NCBI RefSeq assembly: GCF_010634855.1 | Contig: NZ_MWLQ01000017.1 | Span: 1 to 64,000, forward strand | Length of the DNA: 64,000 nt | From: Microbacterium sp. B35-30 | Lineage (GTDB): Bacteria > Actinomycetota > Actinomycetes > Actinomycetales > Microbacteriaceae | Reading direction: 5' to 3' | Shown: piece after piece, positions 1 to 7,952 of the stretch | How the letters are laid out: each line of letters opens with the position of its first letter | How positions within the stretch are numbered: position 1 is the stretch's first letter | Notes under the pieces: generated by a model | The model's input: only the letters and a program-made list of their open reading frames with translations | What the model was told of the DNA's origin: nothing | Databases searched by the model: none | Position numbers and translations under genes: made by a program

Positions 1-89
1 CCGGATGCCGCAGACCTGCGATGTCCGGACCGCACCCGCCTGCGGACACGGGGTGTCGGGTGTCGGCGGACCGCGGCAGGATGAGACGC

Positions 90-1136
90 ATGCCGTACGA
101 GATCCCCGCGCCGATGCTCGCGAAGTCCGTGCCCGACGTCCCCGACGCGGCGAAAGTGCCCGGCGGCCTGAGCTACGAGCCCAAATGGGACGGCTTCCGC
201 GCCCTGATCTCGTGGGACGGCGAGAACGTCGAGATCGGGTCGCGCGGCGCGAAGCCGCTGACGCGCTACTTCCCGGAGCTCGTCGAGGCATTCGCGCGGG
301 TGCTTCCCGAACCCTGTCTGCTCGACGGCGAGATCGTCGTGCCGGTCGATCGTGACGGCCGTCGCCGGCTCGACTGGGAGTCGCTGTCGCAGCGCATCCA
401 CCCCGCGGCATCCCGCGTGAACATGCTCGCCGAGCAGACGCCGGCGATGTTCATCGCGTTCGACCTGCTCGCCGTCGGCGACCGCGATCTGCAGGGCGAG
501 CCGTTCGCCACGCGACGCGAGACGCTCGTCGACCTGCTCCGCGACGTGCCCGACCCGGTGCACGTCACACGCACGACAGACGATCCCGACCTCGCGCGCC
601 GCTGGCTCGCCGAGTTCGAGGGCGCCGGGCTCGACGGCGTCGTCGCGAAGCCGCTCGACCAGCCGTATGCGCCCGGCAAGCGCACGATGTTCAAGATCAA
701 GCACGCCCGCACGGCCGACGTCGTCGCACTCGGCTACCGCATCCACAAGTCCGGCGAGGGGGTCGGCTCCCTGCTGGTGGGGCTGTACGGCGAAGACGGC
801 ACGCTCTATCCCGTCGGCGGTGTCGCCGCGTGGAGCAACGCGCGCCGTCTCGAGCTCATCGACGAGCTCGCGCCGCTCGTTCAGCGCGACGCCGACGGCG
901 AGGCGCTGAAGGGCGAGGGCGAGAAGTCGCGCTTCCAGGCCGGCCGGGCCGACTCCTCGTTCGTGAGGCTGCGCCCGGAGCGCGTGCTCGAGGTGCGATA
1001 CGACCAGCTGGAGGGCTGGCGGTTCCGGCACACGGTGCAGTTCGAGCGCTGGCGCCCCGATCGCGACCCGTCATCCTGCACATACGAGCAGCTCGAGGTC
1101 GTCGCTGCCTACGACCTCGCGGACGTCCTGGTCTGA
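90..1136 (+). CDS. ligC: ATP-dependent DNA ligase, LigC type
   Basis: This 348-residue protein seals nicks using ATP and is an accessory bacterial ligase linked to end joining and short-patch repair. The nucleotidyl-transfer motif KWDG places the adenylated lysine at about residue 32. It is followed by a GSRGAK motif, LLDGEIV (motif III), DGVVAKP (motif IV) and TMFKIKH (motif V), then an OB-fold C-terminal domain. Length fits single-domain LigC, with no polymerase or nuclease fusion. ATG at 90 is preferred because AGGA lies about 8 nt upstream; ATG at 81 is an alternative. A LigD-type primase-polymerase is encoded convergently at 2424-3467, as in mycobacterial LigC/PrimPolC loci. No Ku gene is visible in the window. 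The family call is firm; the repair role is known from relatives. Confidence 0.93.
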   Translation: MPYEIPAPMLAKSVPDVPDAAKVPGGLSYEPKWDGFRALISWDGENVEIGSRGAKPLTRYFPELVEAFARVLPEPCLLDGEIVVPVDRDGRRRLDWESLSQRIHPAASRVNMLAEQTPAMFIAFDLLAVGDRDLQGEPFATRRETLVDLLRDVPDPVHVTRTTDDPDLARRWLAEFEGAGLDGVVAKPLDQPYAPGKRTMFKIKHARTADVVALGYRIHKSGEGVGSLLVGLYGEDGTLYPVGGVAAWSNARRLELIDELAPLVQRDADGEALKGEGEKSRFQAGRADSSFVRLRPERVLEVRYDQLEGWRFRHTVQFERWRPDRDPSSCTYEQLEVVAAYDLADVLV

Positions 1137-1272
1137 ACTCAGCCCCCACGCGCCCTCTCGCAGCCCACCCGCGCCTCGGCAGCGGGCGCCGGTGCTGCGC
1201 GGCGGAACCCCCTGTTCGGTCGATCAGCGCGGGTGTACCGTGCGGCCAGAGTCACCGCTGACGGAGGCTTCC

Positions 1273-2412
1273 ATGGCCGAGTCCCACCACCGGGCACCGC
1301 GACGCCGGGCCGGAGTGCGGCGCGCTCTCGCCGGCGCGGCGCTCGGCGCGCTGCTGATTGCGACGGGTTGCGCCGTGGCTCCCTCGCGCTCGCTCACCGA
1401 GGTCATGGGTGAGGAGCTGGCGTCGGTGTTCGACGTCGTCTACGGCGAGGAGACGGTGCGCGCCGTTATCATCCAGCAGCACGGCGAGCCCGTGTACGAG
1501 TGGTACGTCGACTCCGCTCCCGACGACACGTGGGACGTGCGCGGCGTCACCAGGATCGTGACATCGACCCTCGTCGGCATCGCGATCGATCGCGGCCTCA
1601 TCCGCGGGGTCGACGCGACGCTCGGCGAGCTGCTCCCCGCGTATGCCGGGATTCTCACGCCCGAGACGGCTGCCATCCCGCTGAAGTCGGTGCTCACGCA
1701 CACCGCGGGTCTTCCGCTCAGAGTCGGCGCGTCCGCCGCGGCCGCGCCGGACTGGATCGCCGCGATCCTCGCCGAGCGAACGGCCCGCGACCCCGTGGGC
1801 GGCCGGGTGCTGCCGTCGGACGCGGGCGCCCACATCCTCTCCGCGGTGATCACCCAGGCGACCGGGATGTCGCTGCTGCAGTTCGCGCAGCAGGCGCTCT
1901 TCGATCCGCTGGGCATCGACACCGATCCGCTGTGGGAACAGCGCCTGGCGTCCGTGGCCGATCTCCCGGCGCTGGTTCCCTCGTACGACGACGCCGAGAT
2001 CGCGTGGCCGGCCGACCCCCAAGGCGTCACCCTGGGCTGGTCGCATCTGCGACTACGCCCCTCGGATCTGCTCCGGATCGGTGAGCTGTACCTCGACGAA
2101 GGCGCCTGGGATGACACGCAGGTGGTGTCGCCGACCTGGGCCGTCGAGGCCACCTCCGCCCTGGTCGCCACGAGAGACATCGGCACGACGAGCTACGGCT
2201 ATCAGTGGTGGGTCGACCGGCCACGCGAGGTCTACTACGCGCAGGGCGACGGCGGCACGGCACTCGTCGTCGATCGGTCGAGGGATGCCGTGGCCGTCGT
2301 CGTATCGGAAGTCACCGCCGACGACCCCCGCGGCACGATGGGGCTCACACCGGCGACGGCGGCCGGTCTCGCGATCGCGCTGATCCGGAACCTGCCCGAC
2401 CCCTCGGAGTGA
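1273..2412 (+). CDS. Beta-lactamase-fold serine hydrolase homologue, lipoprotein, probably catalytically dead
   Basis: This 379-residue protein belongs to the class C beta-lactamase/penicillin-binding fold. A positively charged N-terminus, hydrophobic stretch and LIATGC lipobox predict a lipid-anchored exported protein. The ATG has a GGAGG 5 nt upstream, so longer versions are unlikely. The conserved block that normally reads S-x-x-K before the STLVGIAID helix here reads GVTR: Ser is Gly and Lys is Arg. The usual Tyr-Ser-Asn/Asp triad is PSD, so the tyrosine is also gone. The C-terminal GDGG loop and overall length are preserved. It lies between the DNA ligase and the convergent primase-polymerase. 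It may be a binding or scaffold protein rather than an enzyme; function unknown. Confidence 0.8.
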   Translation: MAESHHRAPRRRAGVRRALAGAALGALLIATGCAVAPSRSLTEVMGEELASVFDVVYGEETVRAVIIQQHGEPVYEWYVDSAPDDTWDVRGVTRIVTSTLVGIAIDRGLIRGVDATLGELLPAYAGILTPETAAIPLKSVLTHTAGLPLRVGASAAAAPDWIAAILAERTARDPVGGRVLPSDAGAHILSAVITQATGMSLLQFAQQALFDPLGIDTDPLWEQRLASVADLPALVPSYDDAEIAWPADPQGVTLGWSHLRLRPSDLLRIGELYLDEGAWDDTQVVSPTWAVEATSALVATRDIGTTSYGYQWWVDRPREVYYAQGDGGTALVVDRSRDAVAVVVSEVTADDPRGTMGLTPATAAGLAIALIRNLPDPSE

Positions 2413-2423
2413 TCGAACCTGGG

Positions 2424-3467
2424 TCACCCCTCGTCCTTCGGCCAGTTCTCGGGGTTGATGCGACTCGGCTGCACGCGCGGCGGCTCTCCGGGCATCTTCG
2501 GGAAGTCCGGCGGGAAGGGCAGCTCACCGAGGCCGTCGTCGAGGTCGCGCTGCCACCACTCGAGCAGCGTGTCGATGCGCCCGGGCTTCGCGAGCAGGTC
2601 GGCCCACGGGTCGCCGATCTCGGCGAGCCGCTTCGGCACGGTCCGCACCGTGAACGTGGCGGGATCGACACCCGCCTCGAGCTCGTCCCAGGTGAGCGGT
2701 GTGGAGACGGTCGCCGTCGGCAGAGCCCGCGGGCTGTAGGCGCCTGCCATCGTGCGATCCCGATTCGCCTGGTTGAAATCGATGAAGATGCGCTCGCCGC
2801 GCTCTTCCTTCCACCAGTTCATCGTGACCTTGTCGGGCAGGCGCCGCTCGAGCTCGCGCCCGGCCGCGATGACCGCGTGGCGCACATCGAGGAACTCCCA
2901 CTCCGGCTCAATGGGGCAGAACACGTGGATGCCGCGGTTGCCGCTCGTCTTGACGAACGCCGTCAGACCCGCCTCGGCGAGCACGTCGCGCAACGCGGGG
3001 GCGACGGCTGCGGCATCCGCGAAATCGGTTCCCGGCTGCGGATCGAGGTCGATGCGCAGCTCGACGGGGTTGTCGGTGTTCGCCGTCAGCGACGCCCAGG
3101 GGTGGAAGACGATGGTGTTCATCTGCACGGCCCACACCGCCGCGGCGATCTCCGTGAGGATGATCTGCGGATGCCGTCGCCCGCTGTTGTACGTGACGGT
3201 CTGGGCTTCGACGAACGCCGGCGCCCCCTTCGGCGGGTTCTTGGAGTAGAACCGCTCGCCCCCCACGCCCTCGGGGAAGCGCTCGAGCGACACCGGCCGG
3301 TCGCCGTTGGCGGCGAGGAAGGGCCCCTCCACCGCGATGAGGTACTCGGCGAGTTCTTGTTTCGTGATTCCCAGTTCGGGCCAGATCTCGCGGCGGGGAT
3401 TCGAGATCCCGACCTCGCGATCGCCGTCCGGACCGGGCACGGTGAGGGTGATGCGCTCCGACGCCAT
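2424..3467 (-). CDS. LigD-type primase-polymerase (PrimPolC-like)
   Basis: This 347-residue archaeo-eukaryotic primase superfamily polymerase corresponds to the stand-alone polymerase domain of LigD. It adds nucleotides, often ribonucleotides, at breaks and gaps. Visible catalytic motifs are RIDLD (metal-binding Asp about 140 and 142), SGNRGIH (about 175-181) and IFIDF (Asp about 230). No ligase or phosphoesterase domain is fused, so it resembles PrimPolC. Its 3' end is 11 bp from the end of the serine-hydrolase gene, and LigC is the next gene beyond. Partnership with LigC is inferred from this arrangement and from known actinobacterial pairs. Confidence 0.9.
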   Translation of the reverse strand: MASERITLTVPGPDGDREVGISNPRREIWPELGITKQELAEYLIAVEGPFLAANGDRPVSLERFPEGVGGERFYSKNPPKGAPAFVEAQTVTYNSGRRHPQIILTEIAAAVWAVQMNTIVFHPWASLTANTDNPVELRIDLDPQPGTDFADAAAVAPALRDVLAEAGLTAFVKTSGNRGIHVFCPIEPEWEFLDVRHAVIAAGRELERRLPDKVTMNWWKEERGERIFIDFNQANRDRTMAGAYSPRALPTATVSTPLTWDELEAGVDPATFTVRTVPKRLAEIGDPWADLLAKPGRIDTLLEWWQRDLDDGLGELPFPPDFPKMPGEPPRVQPSRINPENWPKDEG

Positions 3468-3522
3468 GGTCCGACGCTAGCGGGCAGCCCCGACAGAGGC
3501 CACCCGCCCGCGGTGCGCGAGA

Positions 3523-3582
3523 TTCAGGAGACGCGCCGCCGCGGCATCCGTGCTCACCGGTGGCGCCGGCGTGTCTCCTGAA
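3523..3582 (-). terminator. Stem-loop downstream of the ArsR operon
   Basis: TTCAGGAGACGCGCCG (3523-3538) and CGGCGTGTCTCCTGAA (3567-3582) form a 16-bp stem with one mismatch and a 28-nt loop. It lies just after the minus-strand operon ending at 3608. There is no T-run, as is usual in high-GC actinobacteria. Confidence 0.5.
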
Positions 3583-3607
3583 CTCTCGACGGCCCCGGCG
3601 ATCGCCC

Positions 3608-4204
3608 TCACCGTTCGACGGGGAACACCATGTGCGTCACCCGCGTGCTCGGGATGATCGTGGTCGGGTCGCCCAGCCGCACCGCTGCCGGGTCGACGTC
3701 GGCGAAGTAGCGGTGGCCGCTGCCGAGCACCACCGGCACCAGGTCCACTGCAACCTCGTCGACGAGCCCGGCGGCGAGCGCCTGACCCGTGACCGTGCCG
3801 GCGGCGAGCGCGACCGTCCGATCCCCGGCGATCTCCTGCGCACGCGCGACGGCGGCCTCGATGCCTTCGGTCACGAAGTGGGCGTTGCCGGTGTGGGCAT
3901 GTGCCCAGGCCGTCGGCGCGTCGTGCGTCAGCACGACGAAGGGCACACCCAGCGGGTGCTCGCCCTTCCAGCCGTCGGTGATGTCGAACAGCAGCCGTCC
4001 GACGACGAGACAGCCGATCTCGCCGACCCACTCCCGCCAGTAGTCGGCGCTCGCGGGCGTCAGGTGGAACGACGCGGGCTCGCTCGCGGTGACGACCTCG
4101 ACGTCGCCGGCCTCGTACCAGTCGAACAGCCGTCCCGGGTCGTTGTTCTCGTGAGCGACGAAACCGTCGAGTGACATGGATGCTGAGGCCACGACCTTGC
4201 CCAT
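3608..4204 (-). CDS. Dihydrofolate reductase / RibD C-terminal family protein
   Basis: This 198-residue protein has the DHFR-like fold of the RibD C-terminal (YwjB/YyaP) family. The N-terminal ASMSLDGFVA signature and the late VLGSGHRYF segment are typical. These stand-alone proteins are NADPH-binding reductases of mostly unknown substrate; they are not the housekeeping DHFR. The ATG begins 3 bp after the stop codon of the upstream SRPBCC gene, so it is the last gene of a three-gene operon (ArsR, SRPBCC, DHFR-like). This grouping is common in actinobacteria and suggests regulation by the ArsR repressor. Confidence 0.85.
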   Translation of the reverse strand: MGKVVASASMSLDGFVAHENNDPGRLFDWYEAGDVEVVTASEPASFHLTPASADYWREWVGEIGCLVVGRLLFDITDGWKGEHPLGVPFVVLTHDAPTAWAHAHTGNAHFVTEGIEAAVARAQEIAGDRTVALAAGTVTGQALAAGLVDEVAVDLVPVVLGSGHRYFADVDPAAVRLGDPTTIIPSTRVTHMVFPVER

Positions 4205-4207
4205 GGC

Positions 4208-4684
4208 TCAGCTCTCCCCGGCGAGCATCTTCTCGAGCTTGTCGTAGCCCTCGCGCATACCGCGCTCCATGCCCTCGGACTGCATGTTCTCGAGCACCTC
4301 GATGCTCGAGAACACGCTGCGGTCGGCGATCCGCGACCGGCCGCCCTCGAGCGTCTCGAAGCGGATGACGTCGATGCTGACCTCGTCGGGCCAGCCTTCG
4401 TACTCGAACGTCTGGATGATCAGTTCGTTCTCGCGCACGGTGTGGAACACCCCGCGGAACGCGTACTCGCCGTTGGCGTCGCGCTGGACGAAGCGGTAGC
4501 CACCGCCGGTCCGGAAGTCCCAGTGGGTGATCTCGGTGCGCTCCTCGCCGGGGCCGATCCATTGCCCGAACAGCTCGGGGTCGGCGTGAGCGCGGAACAG
4601 CGCCTCGACGGGCGCGTCGAATTCGCGCGTGATGTCGGCGTACGACGTACCCGGAACGGCTTCGATGATGAGGGGGTTGCTCAT
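4208..4684 (-). CDS. SRPBCC / AHSA1-type hydrophobic-ligand-binding protein
   Basis: This 158-residue helix-grip (START/Bet v1-like) protein is of the activator-of-Hsp90-ATPase-1 type. Recognisable features are the DITREFDAPVEALFRAH start, FGQWIGP near residue 45 and the C-terminal helix MREGYDKLEKMLA. The family binds small hydrophobic molecules and the ligand here is unknown. The start is set by AAGGAG about 7 nt upstream of ATG 4684; longer readings run into the ArsR gene. It sits between the ArsR regulator and the DHFR-like gene on one strand, so co-transcription is likely. Confidence 0.87.
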   Translation of the reverse strand: MSNPLIIEAVPGTSYADITREFDAPVEALFRAHADPELFGQWIGPGEERTEITHWDFRTGGGYRFVQRDANGEYAFRGVFHTVRENELIIQTFEYEGWPDEVSIDVIRFETLEGGRSRIADRSVFSSIEVLENMQSEGMERGMREGYDKLEKMLAGES

Positions 4685-4721
4685 GATTCCTTCTCCTTCG
4701 TGTCGGTCGTGCGAGGGGTCC

Positions 4722-5105
4722 TCAAGGCTGGTGAGCGGTGGCGGCGGGCGAGACCCCCGGCGTGCCCGCGGCCTCGGTCGCGGTCGAGGTCGAGGTCGCG
4801 AGCAGTGTGTCCAGTCGGCGGTACGCGCGCTCGGCATCCAGTCGATAGCGGTCGATCCATGCCGTGAGCTGCTCCAGCGCCGCGGCGTCGAGATGGACCG
4901 GCCGACGCTGCGCGTCTCGAGACCGGGTGACGAGGCCGGCGTCTTCGAGCACCTTGATGTGGCGCGACACGGCCTGCATCGTGATCTCGAAGGGCTCGGC
5001 GAGCTCACCCACTGCCGCCGGGCCGCGGCTCAGGCGCGCGATGATCGCGCGGCGCACCGGGTCGCCCAGCGCGACGAACGCCCGGTCCAGCTCCTGATCG
5101 TTCAT
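4722..5105 (-). CDS. ArsR-family winged-helix repressor
   Basis: This 127-residue regulator has the pattern of ArsR proteins paired with SRPBCC genes. It starts with LDRAFVALGDPVRRAII, followed by ITMQAVSRHIKVLEDAGLV as helix-turn-helix and wing. No metal-binding cysteines are seen, so a metal sensor is unlikely. An alternative ATG at 5117 adds four residues but has no useful ribosome site. The gene heads the operon with 4208-4684 and 3608-4204. A perfect inverted repeat upstream (5124-5139) is a likely autoregulatory operator. The C-terminus is a low-complexity Ala/Thr/Ser tail. Confidence 0.88.
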   Translation of the reverse strand: MNDQELDRAFVALGDPVRRAIIARLSRGPAAVGELAEPFEITMQAVSRHIKVLEDAGLVTRSRDAQRRPVHLDAAALEQLTAWIDRYRLDAERAYRRLDTLLATSTSTATEAAGTPGVSPAATAHQP

Positions 5106-5123
5106 ACTCAACAGCATCCTTTA

Positions 5124-5139
5124 TCAACACCTATGTTGA
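5124..5139. promoter_or_regulatory. Inverted-repeat operator upstream of the ArsR operon
   Basis: TCAACA-CCTA-TGTTGA is a perfect 6-4-6 palindrome directly upstream of the ArsR start, inside an AT-rich patch that probably contains the promoter. Position and symmetry fit a dimeric winged-helix repressor site; binding is inferred. Confidence 0.6.
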
Positions 5140-5190
5140 ATAGGGTACGCGCACGTCGGCGAATGTCAACACTCGATCACTGCGGAGCCC

Positions 5191-5294
5191 CCGGTCGTTG
5201 AGCGAGCGAGGAACGAGCGAGACGAAACGCCCACACCCGGCGCGCGACCTCACCCCCGGTCGTTGAGCAAGCGAGGAACGAGCGAGACGAAACG
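5191..5294 (+). repeat. Two direct copies of the dispersed GTTGAGCGAGCGA repeat
   Basis: Copies at 5191-5230 and 5255-5294 (period 64) share about 40 bases starting CCGGTCGTTGAGC and ending GACGAAACGC, with a single substitution. The same element recurs in at least five other intergenic regions of this window. It lies between the ArsR promoter and the SseB-family gene. Confidence 0.9.
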
Positions 5295-5323
5295 CCCGCA
5301 CCCGGCGCGACCTGGTGACGCGT

Positions 5324-6484
5324 TCAGCCTGTGAGCGACAGCACCGGGCCGAGGTCGTCGCGCGTGAGGCGGATCCACGGGCCCGCGGGATCCACCACGA
5401 CGCCGGTGATCCCCTCGTCGCTGGTCAGCGCGCGCGACAGCTGGGCGGCGGTGATCGGCGCGGCGTTGTCGCCGCGGCCCATCACGGCGACCTCGAGCGG
5501 GTGCGAGTAGATCTCGAGGTAGCGCGCACCGCTTCCGTCGCGGCCCTCGGCGAGACCCGGCGCCCCATTGTCCGCTGTGCCGACGGCGACCCAGAGCGGC
5601 ACGCGGGTGAGCGCCTCGGCGACCTTGGCGCCGATGTCGGGGGTGCGCTCCGCGGCGAGCAGCGTCTTGACGGTGAGCTGCGGGTCGGCTTTCTCGACGG
5701 CGCGCTCCAGGAGCTCCTTCGGCAGGACGGCGCGCGACGGCGTCGACGCCGGGTCGATGATGATCCCGTCGTACGAACTTCCCAGCACGTGCCGCAGCAC
5801 GGTGAGCACCGGCTGGCCCATCGCGGACGTGTCGGTGTCGCCGTCGGCCTTGAGGCTCGCCTGCAGCGCCGCTCCGCTCGAGAACACGAGCGCGAACGTG
5901 CGGTCGCCCGCGTTGGCGACGGCGAGCGGCAGACCCTTGCCCTCGGCGAGCAGGGTGCGGGCGTCGCCCTTCACGCGCAGGAAGACGTGGCCCTGCATCA
6001 GCTGTCGCGCGACGTCCAGCAGCGCCTGCGATTGCGGCGCGTCGCCGACGCGGCCGAGCGCCGCCCGCAGCAGAGCGTTGTCGCGCAGCCCGGGCACCGT
6101 TTCGGTCTGCTCGGGCGCTGTGCGCATCCACTCGCGCGTTCCCATCCGCGGTCGAGGCCCCGGAGGCATCGGCTCGTCGCCCTGCGCCGCGCCCTCGGCC
6201 CCCGCAGCCGGCGCGGGTGCGGGTGCCACACCGAGCCCCCCGAAAGACGAGACCGAGATCGACACGCCGGCCGCGGCATCCGCGTCGGAATCCCCTGCAG
6301 GCGCGCCGGCATCGGCGTCGACCACACCCTCGCCCTCGGCCGCACCCGCGGGCGCCGCCTCGCTCGCTGCCGGAGCCGCGGGGGCGGGGTCGGCGTCCGG
6401 CGTCGGCGCCTCAGCCGGCGACGACTCGGGCGAGGGCGTCGACTGCTCGGCGGGCTTCTTCGGACGGCGCGAGAACAAGGCCAT
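5324..6484 (-). CDS. SseB-family protein with long Pro/Ala-rich N-terminus
   Basis: This 386-residue protein begins MALFSRRPKKPAEQ and has about 110 residues of disordered Ala/Pro/Glu-rich sequence. Two tandem SseB-like alpha/beta units then follow (about 130-250 and 260-386). Typical phrases are LPLAVANAGDRTFALVFSS and LEVAVMGRGDNAAPITA. The family is widespread in actinobacteria and its biochemical role is not settled. No signal peptide or membrane helix is seen. The gene is monocistronic, flanked by repeats on one side and a small membrane-protein gene on the other. Confidence 0.75.
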   Translation of the reverse strand: MALFSRRPKKPAEQSTPSPESSPAEAPTPDADPAPAAPAASEAAPAGAAEGEGVVDADAGAPAGDSDADAAAGVSISVSSFGGLGVAPAPAPAAGAEGAAQGDEPMPPGPRPRMGTREWMRTAPEQTETVPGLRDNALLRAALGRVGDAPQSQALLDVARQLMQGHVFLRVKGDARTLLAEGKGLPLAVANAGDRTFALVFSSGAALQASLKADGDTDTSAMGQPVLTVLRHVLGSSYDGIIIDPASTPSRAVLPKELLERAVEKADPQLTVKTLLAAERTPDIGAKVAEALTRVPLWVAVGTADNGAPGLAEGRDGSGARYLEIYSHPLEVAVMGRGDNAAPITAAQLSRALTSDEGITGVVVDPAGPWIRLTRDDLGPVLSLTG

Positions 6485-6646
6485 TGTGCGAGCCTAACCC
6501 GCCGCCCTGATCTGCCGATCCGGTCGCGTCAGCGCTCTCCCGTTCACAACCCAGGAGGGCCGCGTGTGGTCGGGCGGCGGGACCCCGGAATCCCGCGGTC
6601 GGGTGCTCCGCGACGACTCCGCCAGCCTGAGTTGCGAACAGGGCCG

Positions 6647-7063
6647 TCACCCCAGCGCCGCAACCCCCGCAGCGATCACGCCGATGCCGACGGCGAGAAG
6701 GGATGCCGCAAGCACGACGACTCCCGCCCACAGCAGTGCGATCGCCCGACCCGGCCGCTGCGGGTCGCGGCCCAGCACCGAGAGGAAGAACCCGCCCGGG
6801 ATCAGGATCGCGCTCGCGAGCACGCCGACCGACGCCCATTGCCACGGGAGCGCCGCCCCCGCCGCCGAGGTCAGGAGCAGACTCACCAGTCCCAGCAGCA
6901 CGAGCACCCCGGCGTGGGCGTGGCCGGCGCGGAAGAAGGTCTTCTGCAGATCGTTGAACGGCAGACCGTGCGACGCGATACGCAGCAGGAAGGTGCCGCC
7001 CGACATCACGCCGATGACGGTGAGGATCGTCGCACCGGCGACGATCGTGAGGACCGGGTCCAT
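6647..7063 (-). CDS. Small four-helix membrane protein, MerR-linked
   Basis: This 138-residue protein has four hydrophobic segments (about 2-24, 49-70, 74-95, 110-135) and a conserved-looking NDLQKTFFRAGHAHAG loop. It is an integral membrane protein of unknown function. The start at ATG 7063 is fixed by a GGAGGT ribosome site about 5 nt upstream. It is divergent from a MerR regulator at 7141, with an inverted repeat between them, so it is the probable target of that regulator. Confidence 0.75.
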   Translation of the reverse strand: MDPVLTIVAGATILTVIGVMSGGTFLLRIASHGLPFNDLQKTFFRAGHAHAGVLVLLGLVSLLLTSAAGAALPWQWASVGVLASAILIPGGFFLSVLGRDPQRPGRAIALLWAGVVVLAASLLAVGIGVIAAGVAALG

Positions 7064-7099
7064 GATGACCTCCATTGGATAGTTACGCTCTCCAGTATT

Positions 7100-7116
7100 G
7101 GATAGATATACTATCC
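7100..7116. promoter_or_regulatory. MerR operator between divergent genes
   Basis: GGATAG-ATATA-CTATCC is a perfect inverted repeat with 6-bp arms. A third GGATAG half-site lies at 7078-7083. The site is in the 77-bp gap between the membrane-protein gene and the MerR gene and is far more AT-rich than its surroundings, as expected for a MerR-bound promoter. Confidence 0.65.
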
Positions 7117-7140
7117 AGCACAAGACCCCGGAGGGCCGCC

Positions 7141-7761
7141 GTGAAGATCTCGGAACTGTCAGAGCTCAGCGGCGTCCCGGTCGCCACCGTGAAGTTCTAC
7201 ATCCGCGAAGGCATGCTGGCCCGCGGCGAGGCCCTCTCGGCCACGCGGGCCGAGTACGGCGAGGAGCACCTCAGCCGGCTGCGGTTGATCGCGGCGCTGG
7301 CCGATGTGCGTGGCCTGCCGCTGGCGCGCGTCCGTGAGGTGCTCGCCCTGATCGACGCTCCGCTCGACGATCCGATGGAGACCCTCGGGCGCGCCGTCGG
7401 CGCCCTGCCCCCTTACGTCGACGGCGGAAGAGACGACTACCCGCGCGCACGGGAGGCGATCGCCGAACTCGGTCTGACCTACGACGCCGACTTCACCGCG
7501 GTGGCTCAGCTCGACGAGGCGCTGCGCGCGCTCGACGCGGCGGGGTTGGATGCCTCCCCCGCCGCACTCGCCCGCTACGGCGCCGCGATGCGGCAGGTCG
7601 CGGCGGACGAGGTCGCCCCGATGGGTGCCATGTCACCCCCCGAGGCCGTGGCGTACGCGGTGCTCGGGACGGCGATGTACGAGCCGGTCATGCTCGCCCT
7701 GCGCCGCCTCGCCCACCACCACCTGCTCGCGGAGCGAACCGCGCACGACCCGGTTCGTTGA
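7141..7761 (+). CDS. MerR-family transcriptional regulator
   Basis: This 206-residue regulator has an N-terminal winged helix-turn-helix reading MKISELSELSGVPVATVKFY, a second helix pair with LRLIAALADVRGLPL, then a helical effector domain without obvious metal-binding cysteines. It uses a GTG start with a GGAGGG site 5 nt upstream. It is divergent from the small membrane-protein gene and probably controls it through the repeat at 7100-7116. The stop codon TGA is supplied by a partial copy of the dispersed GTTGAGCGAG repeat, so the repeat may have set the C-terminus. Effector unknown. Confidence 0.85.
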   Translation: MKISELSELSGVPVATVKFYIREGMLARGEALSATRAEYGEEHLSRLRLIAALADVRGLPLARVREVLALIDAPLDDPMETLGRAVGALPPYVDGGRDDYPRAREAIAELGLTYDADFTAVAQLDEALRALDAAGLDASPAALARYGAAMRQVAADEVAPMGAMSPPEAVAYAVLGTAMYEPVMLALRRLAHHHLLAERTAHDPVR

Positions 7762-7812
7762 GCGAGTGAAGCGCGTCGCGACGCGTCGAGCCACTCGTGT
7801 GCGCCAGGTGCG

Positions 7813-7897
7813 CGCGTTTCGTCTCGCTCGTTCCTCGCTCGCTCAACGACGGACCGAGGAGTACCGGTCGTTGAGCGAGCGAAGCGAGACGAAACGC
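7813..7897. repeat. Facing copies of the dispersed repeat, possible bidirectional terminator
   Basis: A minus-oriented copy (7813-7850) and a plus-oriented copy (7866-7897) can fold into a long hairpin with a 15-nt loop. A third partial copy at 7752-7772 overlaps the MerR stop codon. The hairpin lies exactly between convergent genes (MerR and pcrA), so it could end transcription from both sides. Confidence 0.7.
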
Positions 7898-7952
7898 CGG
7901 CAACTCACCCCGCTCCAGATCGACGGCTGCCCCGTCGGCGCGAGCCGCTGCG

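Noticed and set aside
3477..4562. Long minus-strand open frame of 361 codons
   Set aside because: Arg-rich shadow of the DHFR-like and SRPBCC genes, which have recognised domains and ribosome sites on the same strand in another frame.
5191..5294. Regularly spaced repeats considered as CRISPR
   Set aside because: Only two direct copies here, found singly or inverted elsewhere, with GC-rich repeat-like spacing and no cas genes.
5315..7105. Plus-strand open frame of about 596 codons
   Set aside because: Antisense shadow of the SseB-family and small membrane-protein genes; low-complexity Arg/His-rich translation with no domain.
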